The position numbers and the translations under genes are program-made. From Candidatus Paralachnospira sangeri (GTDB taxonomy: Bacteria; Bacillota; Clostridia; Lachnospirales; Lachnospiraceae): a stretch of 48,094 nt of DNA. The notes under the pieces were generated by a model. It did not search any database. It saw nothing but the letters and a program-made list of their open reading frames with translations, and was not told where the DNA came from. Location of the stretch: contig CAJFOT010000063.1 in NCBI GenBank assembly GCA_904397815.1, positions 1 through 48,094 on the forward strand, given 5' to 3'. Below are positions 35,251 through 44,020 of this stretch, one piece after another. Within the stretch, counting starts at the first letter, position 1, and each line of letters begins with the position of its first letter.

Positions 35251-37706
35251 ACCGGTTATTCACAATCATAGCAAATGCCGTTAAGCGCGGCGGCAAACGG
35301 CTGACAATGGTTGTCAGACGCCCCTTTATCATTGTCGGGAGAAAGATTAAGCGGCTGATCAACCCGGACAGCATTGTCAACAAAGTTGTCAGCGACGTGT
35401 CCGAAGAGGTGAAGGGCTTTACAAAAGAAAAGCCGGTTTCTCTGAAGGATTATTTTTCCATCGGACGCTACTATGTGCTGAAAAAGCTGGTATACCTGAT
35501 CCTGGTGCTGGTGATCCTGCTGCCCCTTTTGTATCTCCGGTTTCTCCATCCGGTTATTGTGTCTCACCTGTTTACCAAAACCATTGTTCTGAATTCGGAA
35601 GACCAGTACGGATATACCGGAAAGGTGCGGCTGACTGACGGGCAGTCCGGCCAGACCATCTTCGTGGGCAGGCTGGAAGAGGGAAGAATTTCAGGAGACG
35701 GCACCCTGTATAACTATGACGGCCAGCTGCTCTATCAGGGCGGTTTCCAGCAGGAGCTGTACTCCGGGCTGGGAGAACTGTATTACGACAACGGCGTACT
35801 CCAGTATCAGGGAAATTTTGAGATGAATCTCTACTCCGGCAGAGGCATCCTCTACTACGATACCGGCGTGATGTGCTATGAAGGCACCTTTGTGGACGGC
35901 CTGTATGACGGAACCGGCAGTCTCTATGATGAAGAGGGAAATCTGGTCTACCAGGGGGATTTTGTAAAGGGCCTGTACGACGGACAGGGACAGACTTATT
36001 TTTCCGATGGCCAGTTGGAATATACAGGAGGCTTTTCCCAGGGAAAATACAGCGGAACCGGCACGCTTTACAGAGAGGACGGCCAGCTGCTCTATGAGGG
36101 AGCATTTGAAAACGGTCTGTACCATGGCTACGGCGTTCTGTACACCGGCGACCGGGTCCTGTATGAAGGCAATTTCGCCCAGGGACTGTATGACGGGGAA
36201 GGAATCCTCTACAGAAGCGACGGAACCACTGCGGAGGGAACTTTCAGCAAGGGCGCCTTCGTGGAGGGCGTCAGTCAGCTGTTCGATGATGAAGGAAACC
36301 TGATCTATGAGGGCGACGTGGTGGAAGGCCAGATGGAGGGAACCGGCAGGCAGTATGAAAACGGCGTCCTGGTCTATGAGGGCGAGTTTTCCGCCAACCA
36401 GAGAAATGGAAAAGGAATCCTCTATGACGAGGAAGGAAATAAAATTTATGAGGGCGACTTCGTAGAAGGCCAGTATGAAGGAACAGGAATCCTGTACGGA
36501 ACGGATGAGATCATCCTGTATGAGGGCGACTTTGCGGCGGGCCAGTATGAAGGAAAAGGGCTTCTGTACAATGAGGAGGGCATCTTGCTGTACGATGGTG
36601 ACTTTGTGGAAGGCCAGTACGAAGGAAAAGGGATCCTGTACGATGAGGAGGGCATCCTGCTGTATGAGGGCGATTTCGTAGAAGGTGTGTATGAGGGTGA
36701 GGGAACGGTTTACTTTGCCAACGGAAGCATACAGTACGAAGGCGGCTTTGAAGACGGCCTGTACAGCGGGGAAGGCATGCTTTACGATGAGACCGGACGG
36801 CTGCTGTATGAAGGCGGCTTTGCGAAAGGCGAGTATGAAGGAGATGGCATTCTCTACAACGCAGACGGCACTACCACAGAAGGCACCTTCAAGAAGGGCG
36901 AGCTGGAGAGCGGAACCAGCCAGATCCTGGATGAAAACGGGAACGTGGTCTATGAGGGCGATGTGGTAGACGGCAAGAAGGAAGGCGAGGGCAGTCTGTA
37001 TGAAAACGGCGTCCTGGTTTACGAAGGTGAATTCGAGAATGACAAAAAAAGCGGTGAAGGCACAGAGTATGACCAGAACGGAAACATCGTCTATGAGGGC
37101 GGCTTTGCCAAGGACAAATATGAAGGCGAGGGCAGTCTGTATGAAAACGGCGTCCTGATCTATGAAGGCGAATTTAAAAACGGACGGCGGGAGGGGGCCG
37201 GCACAGCCTATGACCCGGCTACCGGAACACTGATTTATGACGGTGAGTTTTCCAGAGACACTTATTCCGGAGCGGGAAAGGAATTTTCTGCGTCGAACGG
37301 CGTGCTGATTTATGACGGAGAATTTTATAACGGCCGGTATGACGGCAGCGGCAGCCTCTATAACCCTGATACCAATGTGCTGATTTATTCGGGAGAATTC
37401 CGGGCCGGCCAGTATGACGGCTACGGCATCCTGTACACAGATTCCGGCGCAAAGCTGTATGAAGGAAACTTTATTCTGGGCCAGTATAACGGCCAGGGGA
37501 TCCTGTATGACCCGGATACCGGACTCGTGGAAGCAGAGGGAGAATTCCGCAACGGAGAACTGATCACGCCGAAAGAAGAGGAATCAGAGTCAGAGTCCGA
37601 ATCCGAATCAGAGTCAGAGTCCGAATCCGAGTCAGAGTCCGAGACAGAATCGGAACCGTCTACAGAACCGGGAGGATCCGTGTCAGGGCCTTCTGTGGAA
37701 AGCTGA
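35247..37706 (+). CDS. membrane-anchored MORN-repeat protein with acidic Ser-Glu tail
   Basis: The 819-residue protein has a basic cytoplasmic N-terminus (about 1-78), one membrane helix at about 79-101 (LVYLILVLVILLPLLYLRFL) and then about 27 MORN repeats (about 130-775). Each repeat is a variant of LLYEGDFVEGQYEGKGILYD. The C-terminal 40 residues are alternating Ser and Glu followed by a Gly/Ser/Pro end. By the positive-inside rule the repeats would lie outside the membrane. MORN arrays form long beta-sheet rods that bind partners or lipids. Overlap with the preceding pseudokinase-like gene and position before the PAAR-like gene place it within the injection-system operon. It may tether the baseplate to the envelope or form a sleeve; this is inference. 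Confidence 0.85.
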   Translation: MNRLFTIIANAVKRGGKRLTMVVRRPFIIVGRKIKRLINPDSIVNKVVSDVSEEVKGFTKEKPVSLKDYFSIGRYYVLKKLVYLILVLVILLPLLYLRFLHPVIVSHLFTKTIVLNSEDQYGYTGKVRLTDGQSGQTIFVGRLEEGRISGDGTLYNYDGQLLYQGGFQQELYSGLGELYYDNGVLQYQGNFEMNLYSGRGILYYDTGVMCYEGTFVDGLYDGTGSLYDEEGNLVYQGDFVKGLYDGQGQTYFSDGQLEYTGGFSQGKYSGTGTLYREDGQLLYEGAFENGLYHGYGVLYTGDRVLYEGNFAQGLYDGEGILYRSDGTTAEGTFSKGAFVEGVSQLFDDEGNLIYEGDVVEGQMEGTGRQYENGVLVYEGEFSANQRNGKGILYDEEGNKIYEGDFVEGQYEGTGILYGTDEIILYEGDFAAGQYEGKGLLYNEEGILLYDGDFVEGQYEGKGILYDEEGILLYEGDFVEGVYEGEGTVYFANGSIQYEGGFEDGLYSGEGMLYDETGRLLYEGGFAKGEYEGDGILYNADGTTTEGTFKKGELESGTSQILDENGNVVYEGDVVDGKKEGEGSLYENGVLVYEGEFENDKKSGEGTEYDQNGNIVYEGGFAKDKYEGEGSLYENGVLIYEGEFKNGRREGAGTAYDPATGTLIYDGEFSRDTYSGAGKEFSASNGVLIYDGEFYNGRYDGSGSLYNPDTNVLIYSGEFRAGQYDGYGILYTDSGAKLYEGNFILGQYNGQGILYDPDTGLVEAEGEFRNGELITPKEEESESESESESESESESESESETESEPSTEPGGSVSGPSVES
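35640..37572 (+). repeat. MORN repeat array with a higher-order duplication
   Basis: About 27 units of 20-24 codons. Units 8-12 (near DGTTAEGTFSKGAFVEGVSQ) and units 17-21 (near DGTTTEGTFKKGELESGTSQ) share the same unusual order of one atypical unit, a GDVV unit and an ENGVLVYEGEF unit. This suggests that a block of several units was duplicated. Confidence 0.75.
37581..37652 (+). repeat. six-base GAATCM/GAGTCM repeat coding for Ser-Glu
   Basis: About 12 imperfect hexamers of the form GARTCM encode the Glu-Ser tail of the MORN protein. Changes in copy number would lengthen or shorten the tail by two residues without shifting frame. Confidence 0.8.
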
Positions 37707-37786
37707 CAGATAAAAAGTTTGCGCGTTTTCTGTGTGAAGGAGAATGGGCACATAAGATAAATATCAGAGGAACAGGAGGAAAAGAG

Positions 37787-38173
37787 ATGGGTTTTGCAGT
37801 ATGCGGCGGCGCGGTGTGCGCCTGCACATTCGGCATGGCGCCCTCCACCCTGGTGGTGACACCGGAGGGTAAGGTAACCACTTCCATGCCCATTGCCACA
37901 ATTATGGATCAGGTACCGATGAAAAATATTATGTCCTTCGGCATGTGTACATCTATGGCAAATCCTCAGGTGGCATCCGCGACGGCAGCCGCTCTGGGAG
38001 TGCTGACACCGATGCCCTGTGTTCCGGTGACAACGGCGCCGTGGGCGCCGGGCTCGCCCACAGTGCTGATTGCCGGGAAGCCGGCGCTGAATCAGTCTTC
38101 AAAATGTATGTGCAGCTGGGGCGGAGTAATCAGCATCACCAGCCCGGGTACCATGACGATACAGATTCCCTAG
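37787..38173 (+). CDS. PAAR-like spike tip protein (DUF4280 type)
   Basis: The 128-residue protein fits the PAAR-like DUF4280 family: CGGAVCACTFGMAPSTLVVT near the start, MPIATIMDQVPMKNIMSFGM, a run of PMPCVPVTTAPWAPG, and GKPALNQSSKCMCSWGGVIS near the end, with a final TSPGTMTIQIP. Several conserved cysteines could bind a metal at the tip. Such proteins sharpen the spike and may carry effectors. AGGAGG precedes the ATG. It lies away from the spike gene (24990-25772) and after the membrane-anchored proteins. Confidence 0.92.
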   Translation: MGFAVCGGAVCACTFGMAPSTLVVTPEGKVTTSMPIATIMDQVPMKNIMSFGMCTSMANPQVASATAAALGVLTPMPCVPVTTAPWAPGSPTVLIAGKPALNQSSKCMCSWGGVISITSPGTMTIQIP

Positions 38174-38189
38174 AAAGGACGGCGGAGCA

Positions 38190-39884
38190 ATGAAAATTAA
38201 ATTTGGTTTACGGCCGAAATTTTTCATCATATTTCTGGCCTTTGTGCTGGTTCTTTCCGGGGTGATCTCTTATGTGCTGAGAGGCAGCTATGAAGACACG
38301 ATCATAGACAAATATTATGACCATGCTATCAGTATTGCCAGGCTGGCGGCCAGCGTGACGGACGGGGACAGGGTCAGATACTATGCGCAGACAGGAAGGA
38401 GAACTTCCCAGTATGTGGAGGATCTGGACAGGCTGAATAATATGAAAGAACAGACCGACGTTTACTATCTGTATGTCATGTATCCGTTAGATGAAGAGAC
38501 AGGAATTTACATATTTGACGCAAAACTGACAGAGGAGCAGAAAGAGCTGATTGGAGATGCGGAATCTCCTCTGGGCGAGCAGGTGGAATTCGGAAATGAT
38601 TTTGATTCCGCGCTGGCAGTGATGGAGACGGGGGAGCCCAGCCCGGGCCTGGATATTACCACTACCATCCAGGGAAACATCAGCCAGACGCTGGCCTCTG
38701 TCTACGCGCCGGTTTTTGATTCCGGCGGAGAAACAGTGGCTTTCGTCGGCGTGGATGTGAATATGACCGATGTGGAGACCTATGTGCAGGAGGCGACCAT
38801 TCAGATCCAGGAGGCAATCGCTGTTATTACGCTGACCTGTTTTGCGGTTCTGCTGGTAATCATGCAGTTCTCCATCCTGGGGCCGGTTAAGAAGCTGAAA
38901 ATTGCCGCGGAAAACCTGGCTGACGGAAAATACGGTCAGCTGATCCGCGTCAGAGGCTCCGATGAAATCAGTGAGATCACCAGAGTTTTTAACCGGATGT
39001 CCCTGAACATTCAGAATCATGTAGGCGAGATTAACACTATCAATGAAGCCTACCACAGATATGTCCCGTCCCGGTTCTTCCGTCTTCTGGGAAAAGAGAG
39101 TGTGCTGGATACCAGGCTGGGCGATCAGAGGCAGAGACAGCTGGCGGTGCTGAATTTTAATGTGATTGATTTTGACCAGACGATCCGGCAGATGAGCTCA
39201 GAAGAGATGTTTGCCTTTATCAACCGTATCCTTCGGCAGGCGATTCCGGATGTGGTCCAGTCTGAGGGGATGATTGAAACCTTTCAGGACGGCGGCTTCA
39301 CTGCCCTGTATCCCGATGAATGTGAAAAGGCGCTGAACGCGGCCGTATCGATCTGCCAGCGGCTGAACAGCCTGGGGCAGGAAAACAGAAGCTACAGTGT
39401 GGGAATCGCGTATGGCTCCGTGATGCTGGGCGTGGTGGGAGATCAGGCCAGAATGTCCGCCCTCTCCATCTCGCAGCAGACGGCGGTGGCGGGATTTCTG
39501 CAGAAACTGGCGCCCAAATATTATTCCCATATTTTAATTACCGGGTCGGCGGCTTCGCAGATTGAAGACTTGTTTCAGCTTTATCATGTGCGGACCATCG
39601 GTTATCTGTATAATACCTTCACCAATCGTATGGAAAAAATCTACGATGTATATGACGGCGACAATGAGGAAGACAGACGGCGCAAGGATATGACCAGGCA
39701 GATGTTTGAGAAAGGAGTCAGCCTGTTCTGTGCCAGAAAATTCTATGAAGCCAGGAACGCCTTCGTGGAGGTGCTGAAGCAGTTTCGGAGAGACGCGGCG
39801 GCCAGGGAATATCTTTATCTTTGCAACCAGTATTATCAGAGAGACGATGCCGGGGAAATCGATATTTACATAGAGAGGTTCTAG
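38190..39884 (+). CDS. membrane receptor with HAMP and degenerate class III cyclase domain
   Basis: The 564-residue protein has a membrane helix (about 10-30), an extracytoplasmic Cache-like sensor (about 35-205), a second helix (about 209-233), a HAMP domain (about 233-285) and a linker like the one before class III cyclases (YHRYVPSRFFRLLGKESVLD). A cyclase-fold domain (about 290-450) and a helical TPR-like tail (about 480-564) follow. The two metal-binding aspartates of active cyclases are missing: VLFSDIRDFT reads VLNFNVIDFD (Asn324) and the GD pair reads Asp367-Gly368. It is therefore probably a non-catalytic signalling or scaffold domain. It starts 16 bases after the PAAR-like gene, so it is probably co-transcribed with the injection system. 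Confidence 0.8.
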   Translation: MKIKFGLRPKFFIIFLAFVLVLSGVISYVLRGSYEDTIIDKYYDHAISIARLAASVTDGDRVRYYAQTGRRTSQYVEDLDRLNNMKEQTDVYYLYVMYPLDEETGIYIFDAKLTEEQKELIGDAESPLGEQVEFGNDFDSALAVMETGEPSPGLDITTTIQGNISQTLASVYAPVFDSGGETVAFVGVDVNMTDVETYVQEATIQIQEAIAVITLTCFAVLLVIMQFSILGPVKKLKIAAENLADGKYGQLIRVRGSDEISEITRVFNRMSLNIQNHVGEINTINEAYHRYVPSRFFRLLGKESVLDTRLGDQRQRQLAVLNFNVIDFDQTIRQMSSEEMFAFINRILRQAIPDVVQSEGMIETFQDGGFTALYPDECEKALNAAVSICQRLNSLGQENRSYSVGIAYGSVMLGVVGDQARMSALSISQQTAVAGFLQKLAPKYYSHILITGSAASQIEDLFQLYHVRTIGYLYNTFTNRMEKIYDVYDGDNEEDRRRKDMTRQMFEKGVSLFCARKFYEARNAFVEVLKQFRRDAAAREYLYLCNQYYQRDDAGEIDIYIERF

Positions 39885-39888
39885 TAAT

Positions 39889-40812
39889 ATGTGTTTACAG
39901 AAGAAACTGACAAACATGGGATTTCAGTGTCTGTCGGCGAAGGACAGGGATCTGTTTTACCGCTATTATGACCAGATGAACGGATACTGGGGGTCCGCCC
40001 TCTGTTTCGCGGATATGGTGGCCTGGAGTGACAGTTTTGCCATTTATCATAAGACAGTCGGCCGCTATATGCTGATGCTGGCTTATGATACAGAGAAAAA
40101 GCGGTGGGTGATGCTTCCCTTTCTGGGACATTATGACCAGGAAAGTGTAAACGAGGCGTTTTTCGAAACAGAAGAATATGTAAAAGAACTGGAAGTCCCT
40201 CTGATCCTGATGGAAGCGGCAGAGTGGATGAAGACTTACTATGAGGGAATACCGGAGGTGAAATGGGAGGTGATCAATGACCGGGGGCTGTGCGATTATT
40301 TATACGCAGCAGAAGATTTTTACCGCCATGCAATAGACGGAAAAGACACCCGGTATAACCGGAAATACTTTCAGCGGAAATATCAGACAACGACAGAGCT
40401 GCTGACCCCGGGGCATCTGGATGCGTGCACAGATTTTCTTGAGCGGAGCTGGTGCGCTGTTCACCAGTGTGAGGAATGCCAGTACGGATGCCTGAAAAAA
40501 ACCGCTGCCAGCGTCATTACCAATATCAATGATCTGGACGCCAACGGGATTGTGATATTCACAGAAGGCAGAGTGATCGCCTACAGCATCGTGAGCTGCC
40601 ATAACGGTCTGGGATTTTTTGAGTTTAAGAAAACGGAGCGGGGATTCCGGGGAATTAATGAATATATCCATAAAGAGTGCTTTGAACGGTTTCTGCAGGA
40701 GGCCAGAGTGATCAACTACTCAGAAGATATGGGACTGGAGGGACTGCGGAAATATAAAACAAAGCTGGCGCCCTATACACTGGCGCCCAGGTATGAACTG
40801 AGGAAGCAGTAA
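39889..40812 (+). CDS. DUF2156-family protein (GNAT-like, phosphatidylglycerol lysyltransferase-related)
   Basis: The 307-residue protein resembles the DUF2156 fold. A first GNAT-like half (YWGSALCFADMVAWSDSFAI) is followed by a DTRYNRKYFQRKYQTTTELL segment. A second half has IVIFTEGRVIAYSIVSCHNG, FEFKKTERGFRGINEYIH and the closing VINYSEDMGLEGLRKYKTKL. Members transfer aminoacyl or related groups to lipids or peptides, but the substrate here is unknown. It begins 4 bases after the cyclase-like receptor and is followed 41 bases later by the transporter fusion, so the three genes form one unit. Confidence 0.75.
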   Translation: MCLQKKLTNMGFQCLSAKDRDLFYRYYDQMNGYWGSALCFADMVAWSDSFAIYHKTVGRYMLMLAYDTEKKRWVMLPFLGHYDQESVNEAFFETEEYVKELEVPLILMEAAEWMKTYYEGIPEVKWEVINDRGLCDYLYAAEDFYRHAIDGKDTRYNRKYFQRKYQTTTELLTPGHLDACTDFLERSWCAVHQCEECQYGCLKKTAASVITNINDLDANGIVIFTEGRVIAYSIVSCHNGLGFFEFKKTERGFRGINEYIHKECFERFLQEARVINYSEDMGLEGLRKYKTKLAPYTLAPRYELRKQ

Positions 40813-40853
40813 CGCCGGCGCAAAAGCATGAAAGTCAGAAACAGGAGGAGGAT

Positions 40854-43790
40854 ATGACGTGGAAAAAGGCAGGAGCAGCGGTTCTGCTTCTGATATGTAT
40901 CATGTTTATATATATCAGGCAGGATTTGCTGTTTCAGGTTCCCTTCGCGGAGCTGGAATTTTCAAATGTAGTTTATGTGACGAAAGATGAGCAGGAAAAT
41001 ATGCTGGTGCTGGATGCTTCCGGCTCCAGACTGCGTAAGGTCAGCAAAGACAATGAACTTCTGTGGGAGGTGAATGCCTCCGATGAAGGGCTTCATGAAG
41101 GAAAGAGGGTGGCTGTAAATCAGAAAGGAGAGATTTACATTCAGGACTCGGTGATTGAGGACGGCAGCTTCCGCGTCAGCAGGGAGCGTGTCCTGGCGTA
41201 TTCGGCTGGCGGAAAATTTCTGGGTGTGACGGCAGAATACAGTTATGAGACACCGGAGCTGTCGCCCCGTATCGGCGCGCTGATCCCCACCCGGGAGGGC
41301 GTGATGTATGTATATAAAGAGGACAGCGCCCTCATTTTTTATGACCAGGATCAGAATGTGGTCAGAACCTGCTCTATGCCTCTGGCCGGGTATACAGTCA
41401 GCGCGGCGATGAACCAGGAGACAGGGGATGTCTATTACTCCACTTACAGCGGGCAGGTGTGTCTGTACCGGTCTGAGACAGACCGTCCGGTGCTGTATGA
41501 TGCCGGGGATTCGGCGGAGCTGAGCGTGCCCCATGAAATCAGCATGGGACCGGATGGGAATCTGTATGTGACAGATATCGGCCTGCGGGACGTGCTGGTG
41601 ATCAGTCCGGACGGAACTGCAGACCGGATCGAAGAGGATATCGATCTGTATGATAAAGAAATCGCTTATAACCTGAATGCGGATCACGGCCTGATTGTCT
41701 GTACGGATTATTCGGTGAAGCAGTATCAGGACGGCGCCTACAGCTATATTACATCCTGCTCTATGTCTCTGAGCCAGAGCATATTGTGCATTCTGATGTG
41801 GGCGGCAATGGGAATTCTGGCAGTCAGTGCGGCGGCGGTTCTCTTTTTCCTGATTCGCTATATTGTAAAGTCCGGCAGCAGATTCAATAAAATAGCGGCC
41901 GGAATGATCCTGGGCGCAGCCGCCATGGCAGCCTTGTTTGCCGGGATTCTGATTCCCCGGTATCAGGAGCTGATCCTGGACGCCATCATCACCCGGGCCC
42001 AGATGGCATCGGAAATCATGGTCGAAAATCTGCCCTATGACGCCTTCAGCCGGATTGACTCTGCGTCCGACTTTATGGATGAGGACTATATGGCGGTGAA
42101 AGAGGCGGCTCACAGTGTGTTTATGGCAAAAGACGCCACTGTTCAGGATCTGTACTGTGCTTTTTATAAAATCCAGGATCATATGATTATCGCCACTTAC
42201 TGTCTTCAGGAAGATACCGGTGCCATCCATCCCCAGGACTGGCCCTATGAAGGTTCTGACGAGCAGGAAATCATAGAGACCAGACAGGGGAAGGTCTACG
42301 CAGACTATCAGACCAGCGAGGGCAGCTTTCTCTTCGTGCTGAATCCGGTCATAGATGATAACGGGGAAGTGATCGGCCTGCTGGAGGTGGGAACAGACCT
42401 GAACAGCTTCCAGAGCGAAAACCAGGCCATGGTGGTGGATCTGTTTATCAATATACTGGCGATTACAGTGGTCGTGATTCTGGTTGCCCTGGAGCTGATC
42501 ATATTCATTCAGGCAAAGGGAGACTACGACAGAAACTGGATCCGGCGCAGAGAGGGCGGCCTGCCTGCGGCAGTGCCGGCAGATGTACTGCGTATGATCG
42601 TATTTGCCATATTCTTCCTGACAAACGTGGCCACAGGATTCCTGCCCATTTATGCCATGGAGCTGGCAGGGGACAGCGGCATCAGTACCATTCCCGCAGA
42701 GGTGATGGCTGCGCTGCCGATTTCCGCGGAAGTTGTGGTCGGCGCGGTATTTTCCGTGTTCGGAAGCGCTGTGCTGGAACGTCTGGGAGAAAAACGGAGT
42801 GTGGTCATCAGCGCCATTCTCTTTACTGCCGGCTTCGCTCTGCGGTCTGTACCCAATATATGGGTGCTGACTATCGGAAACGGCGTGGTAGGCGCAGGCT
42901 GGGGAATGCTGCTGCTGATTATCAATACGATGATTGCCATGCTGCCGGAGGCGGAAAAGGACAAAGGCTTTGCCTCCTATAACGCGGCGGCTCAGAATGG
43001 TGTTAACTGCGGCGTTGTATTTGGAAGTTTCCTGATTAACTGGTTTTCCCATCAGGGCATTTTCATAATCATAACAGCGCTCAGTCTGGCGGTGTATTTT
43101 CTGTCCATGAAGTACCTGACCCGTTACAGCGCGGCAGGGTCTCAGGAGGAAACCGGGGAAAGGGGCTCCGGCATGAGTATTTTCCGCTTCCTGCTGAAAG
43201 GAAGGGTATTGGTTTATTTCGCCATGATCTGTGTGCCCATGATCGCCGGAGGGTACTTCCTCATTTACACCTTCCCTATTCTGGCAGCCGGATATGGCAT
43301 GCAGGAAACCCATGTGGGCTATGCCTATCTGCTGAACGGGCTGTGTATTATGGCATTCAGCAATGTGCTGACGAATTTCTTCAGTAAAAAAGACCGGAAG
43401 AGAGGCGCATTGGTGCTGGCAGCTGCGATTTACGGCGCGGCGTTCGTCCTGGTGGCGGTCTATCAGAACATACCGGCTCTGCTGGCAGCCATTATCCTGA
43501 TGGGACTGTCTGACAGCTTTGGCCTTCCGCTGCAGACCGGCCATTATACCGATCTGGAGGAGGTTAAGAGCTTCGGCTATGAGCGGGCCATCGGGGTGTA
43601 CAGCCTCTTCGAAAACGGCGCTCAGGCGGCGGGCTCCTTTATCTTCAGCTACGCGCTGGTGATCGGCGTGCGCCAGGGACTTTTCCTGATCACAGGAATT
43701 CTGATGGCGCTGGCAGTTCTGTTCTTTGTACTTGATTATGGGATGGTAAAAAGGCAGAGACGCGGGCTGAGGGGGACAGCGGCGGAATAG
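40854..43790 (+). CDS. fusion of propeller-like sensor, Cache-like domain and MFS transporter
   Basis: The 978-residue protein combines parts not usually joined. It has an N-terminal membrane helix (about 8-24) and a beta-propeller-like region (about 35-300) with repeated blades such as GPDGNLYVTDIGLRDVLVIS and NQKGEIYIQDSVI. Two membrane helices lie near 310-335 and 350-370, a Cache-like extracytoplasmic domain at about 375-520 (ending VIGLLEVGTDLNSFQSENQA), a helix at about 526-550, and a 10-12 helix MFS transporter at about 578-970. The MFS part contains ERLGEKRSVVISAILFTAG. The substrate cannot be predicted. AGGAGGAGG precedes the ATG. The reverse strand is also open for 860 codons, which I treat as a codon-bias shadow. 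Confidence 0.85.
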   Translation: MTWKKAGAAVLLLICIMFIYIRQDLLFQVPFAELEFSNVVYVTKDEQENMLVLDASGSRLRKVSKDNELLWEVNASDEGLHEGKRVAVNQKGEIYIQDSVIEDGSFRVSRERVLAYSAGGKFLGVTAEYSYETPELSPRIGALIPTREGVMYVYKEDSALIFYDQDQNVVRTCSMPLAGYTVSAAMNQETGDVYYSTYSGQVCLYRSETDRPVLYDAGDSAELSVPHEISMGPDGNLYVTDIGLRDVLVISPDGTADRIEEDIDLYDKEIAYNLNADHGLIVCTDYSVKQYQDGAYSYITSCSMSLSQSILCILMWAAMGILAVSAAAVLFFLIRYIVKSGSRFNKIAAGMILGAAAMAALFAGILIPRYQELILDAIITRAQMASEIMVENLPYDAFSRIDSASDFMDEDYMAVKEAAHSVFMAKDATVQDLYCAFYKIQDHMIIATYCLQEDTGAIHPQDWPYEGSDEQEIIETRQGKVYADYQTSEGSFLFVLNPVIDDNGEVIGLLEVGTDLNSFQSENQAMVVDLFINILAITVVVILVALELIIFIQAKGDYDRNWIRRREGGLPAAVPADVLRMIVFAIFFLTNVATGFLPIYAMELAGDSGISTIPAEVMAALPISAEVVVGAVFSVFGSAVLERLGEKRSVVISAILFTAGFALRSVPNIWVLTIGNGVVGAGWGMLLLIINTMIAMLPEAEKDKGFASYNAAAQNGVNCGVVFGSFLINWFSHQGIFIIITALSLAVYFLSMKYLTRYSAAGSQEETGERGSGMSIFRFLLKGRVLVYFAMICVPMIAGGYFLIYTFPILAAGYGMQETHVGYAYLLNGLCIMAFSNVLTNFFSKKDRKRGALVLAAAIYGAAFVLVAVYQNIPALLAAIILMGLSDSFGLPLQTGHYTDLEEVKSFGYERAIGVYSLFENGAQAAGSFIFSYALVIGVRQGLFLITGILMALAVLFFVLDYGMVKRQRRGLRGTAAE

Positions 43791-43794
43791 AAGA

Positions 43795-43944
43795 GTGAAT
43801 GACCATTTCCAAGAAATGACTGGTCAGATGACAGTGTCGGCCAATATGTATCCCAGAGACTGGGACATGCTGGGGCAGATCGTAAAAGGAATCAGCTATA
43901 ATAATGCGGCAGATTATTTCGGATTTGCGGTGGAACGTATTTGA
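43795..43944 (+). other. possible 49-residue peptide after the transporter, uncertain
   Basis: A GTG at 43795, 4 bases after the transporter stop, opens a frame that reads VNDHFQEMTGQMTVSANMYP, then RDWDMLGQIVKGISY and AADYFGFAVERI. It has a plausible helical pattern, but the ribosome site is weak and I recognise no family. It may be a real small gene of the operon or the end of a decayed one. Confidence 0.25.
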
Positions 43945-43972
43945 AAAAGGCTGTATACAGGCAGCCTCAGCA

Positions 43973-44015
43973 GGGGCAGGTGTGACTCGTGTGAGTTGCG
44001 CCTGCCCCTTTTTTT
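43973..44015 (+). terminator. strong rho-independent terminator at the end of the long operon
   Basis: GGGGCAGGTGTGACTC (43973-43988) and GAGTTGCGCCTGCCCC (43993-44008) pair over 16 bases, with G-T wobbles at a few positions. The loop is 4 bases and seven T residues follow (44009-44015). No comparably clear terminator was found between 4097 and here. Confidence 0.9.
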
Positions 44016-44020
44016 CGGGT

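Noticed and set aside
40962..43544. 860-codon open frame on the minus strand opposite the transporter fusion
   Set aside because: It lies wholly inside a well-supported gene, has no ribosome site or family motif and reads as low-meaning His/Gln-rich sequence. Biased codon use in the plus-strand gene removes stops on the other strand.
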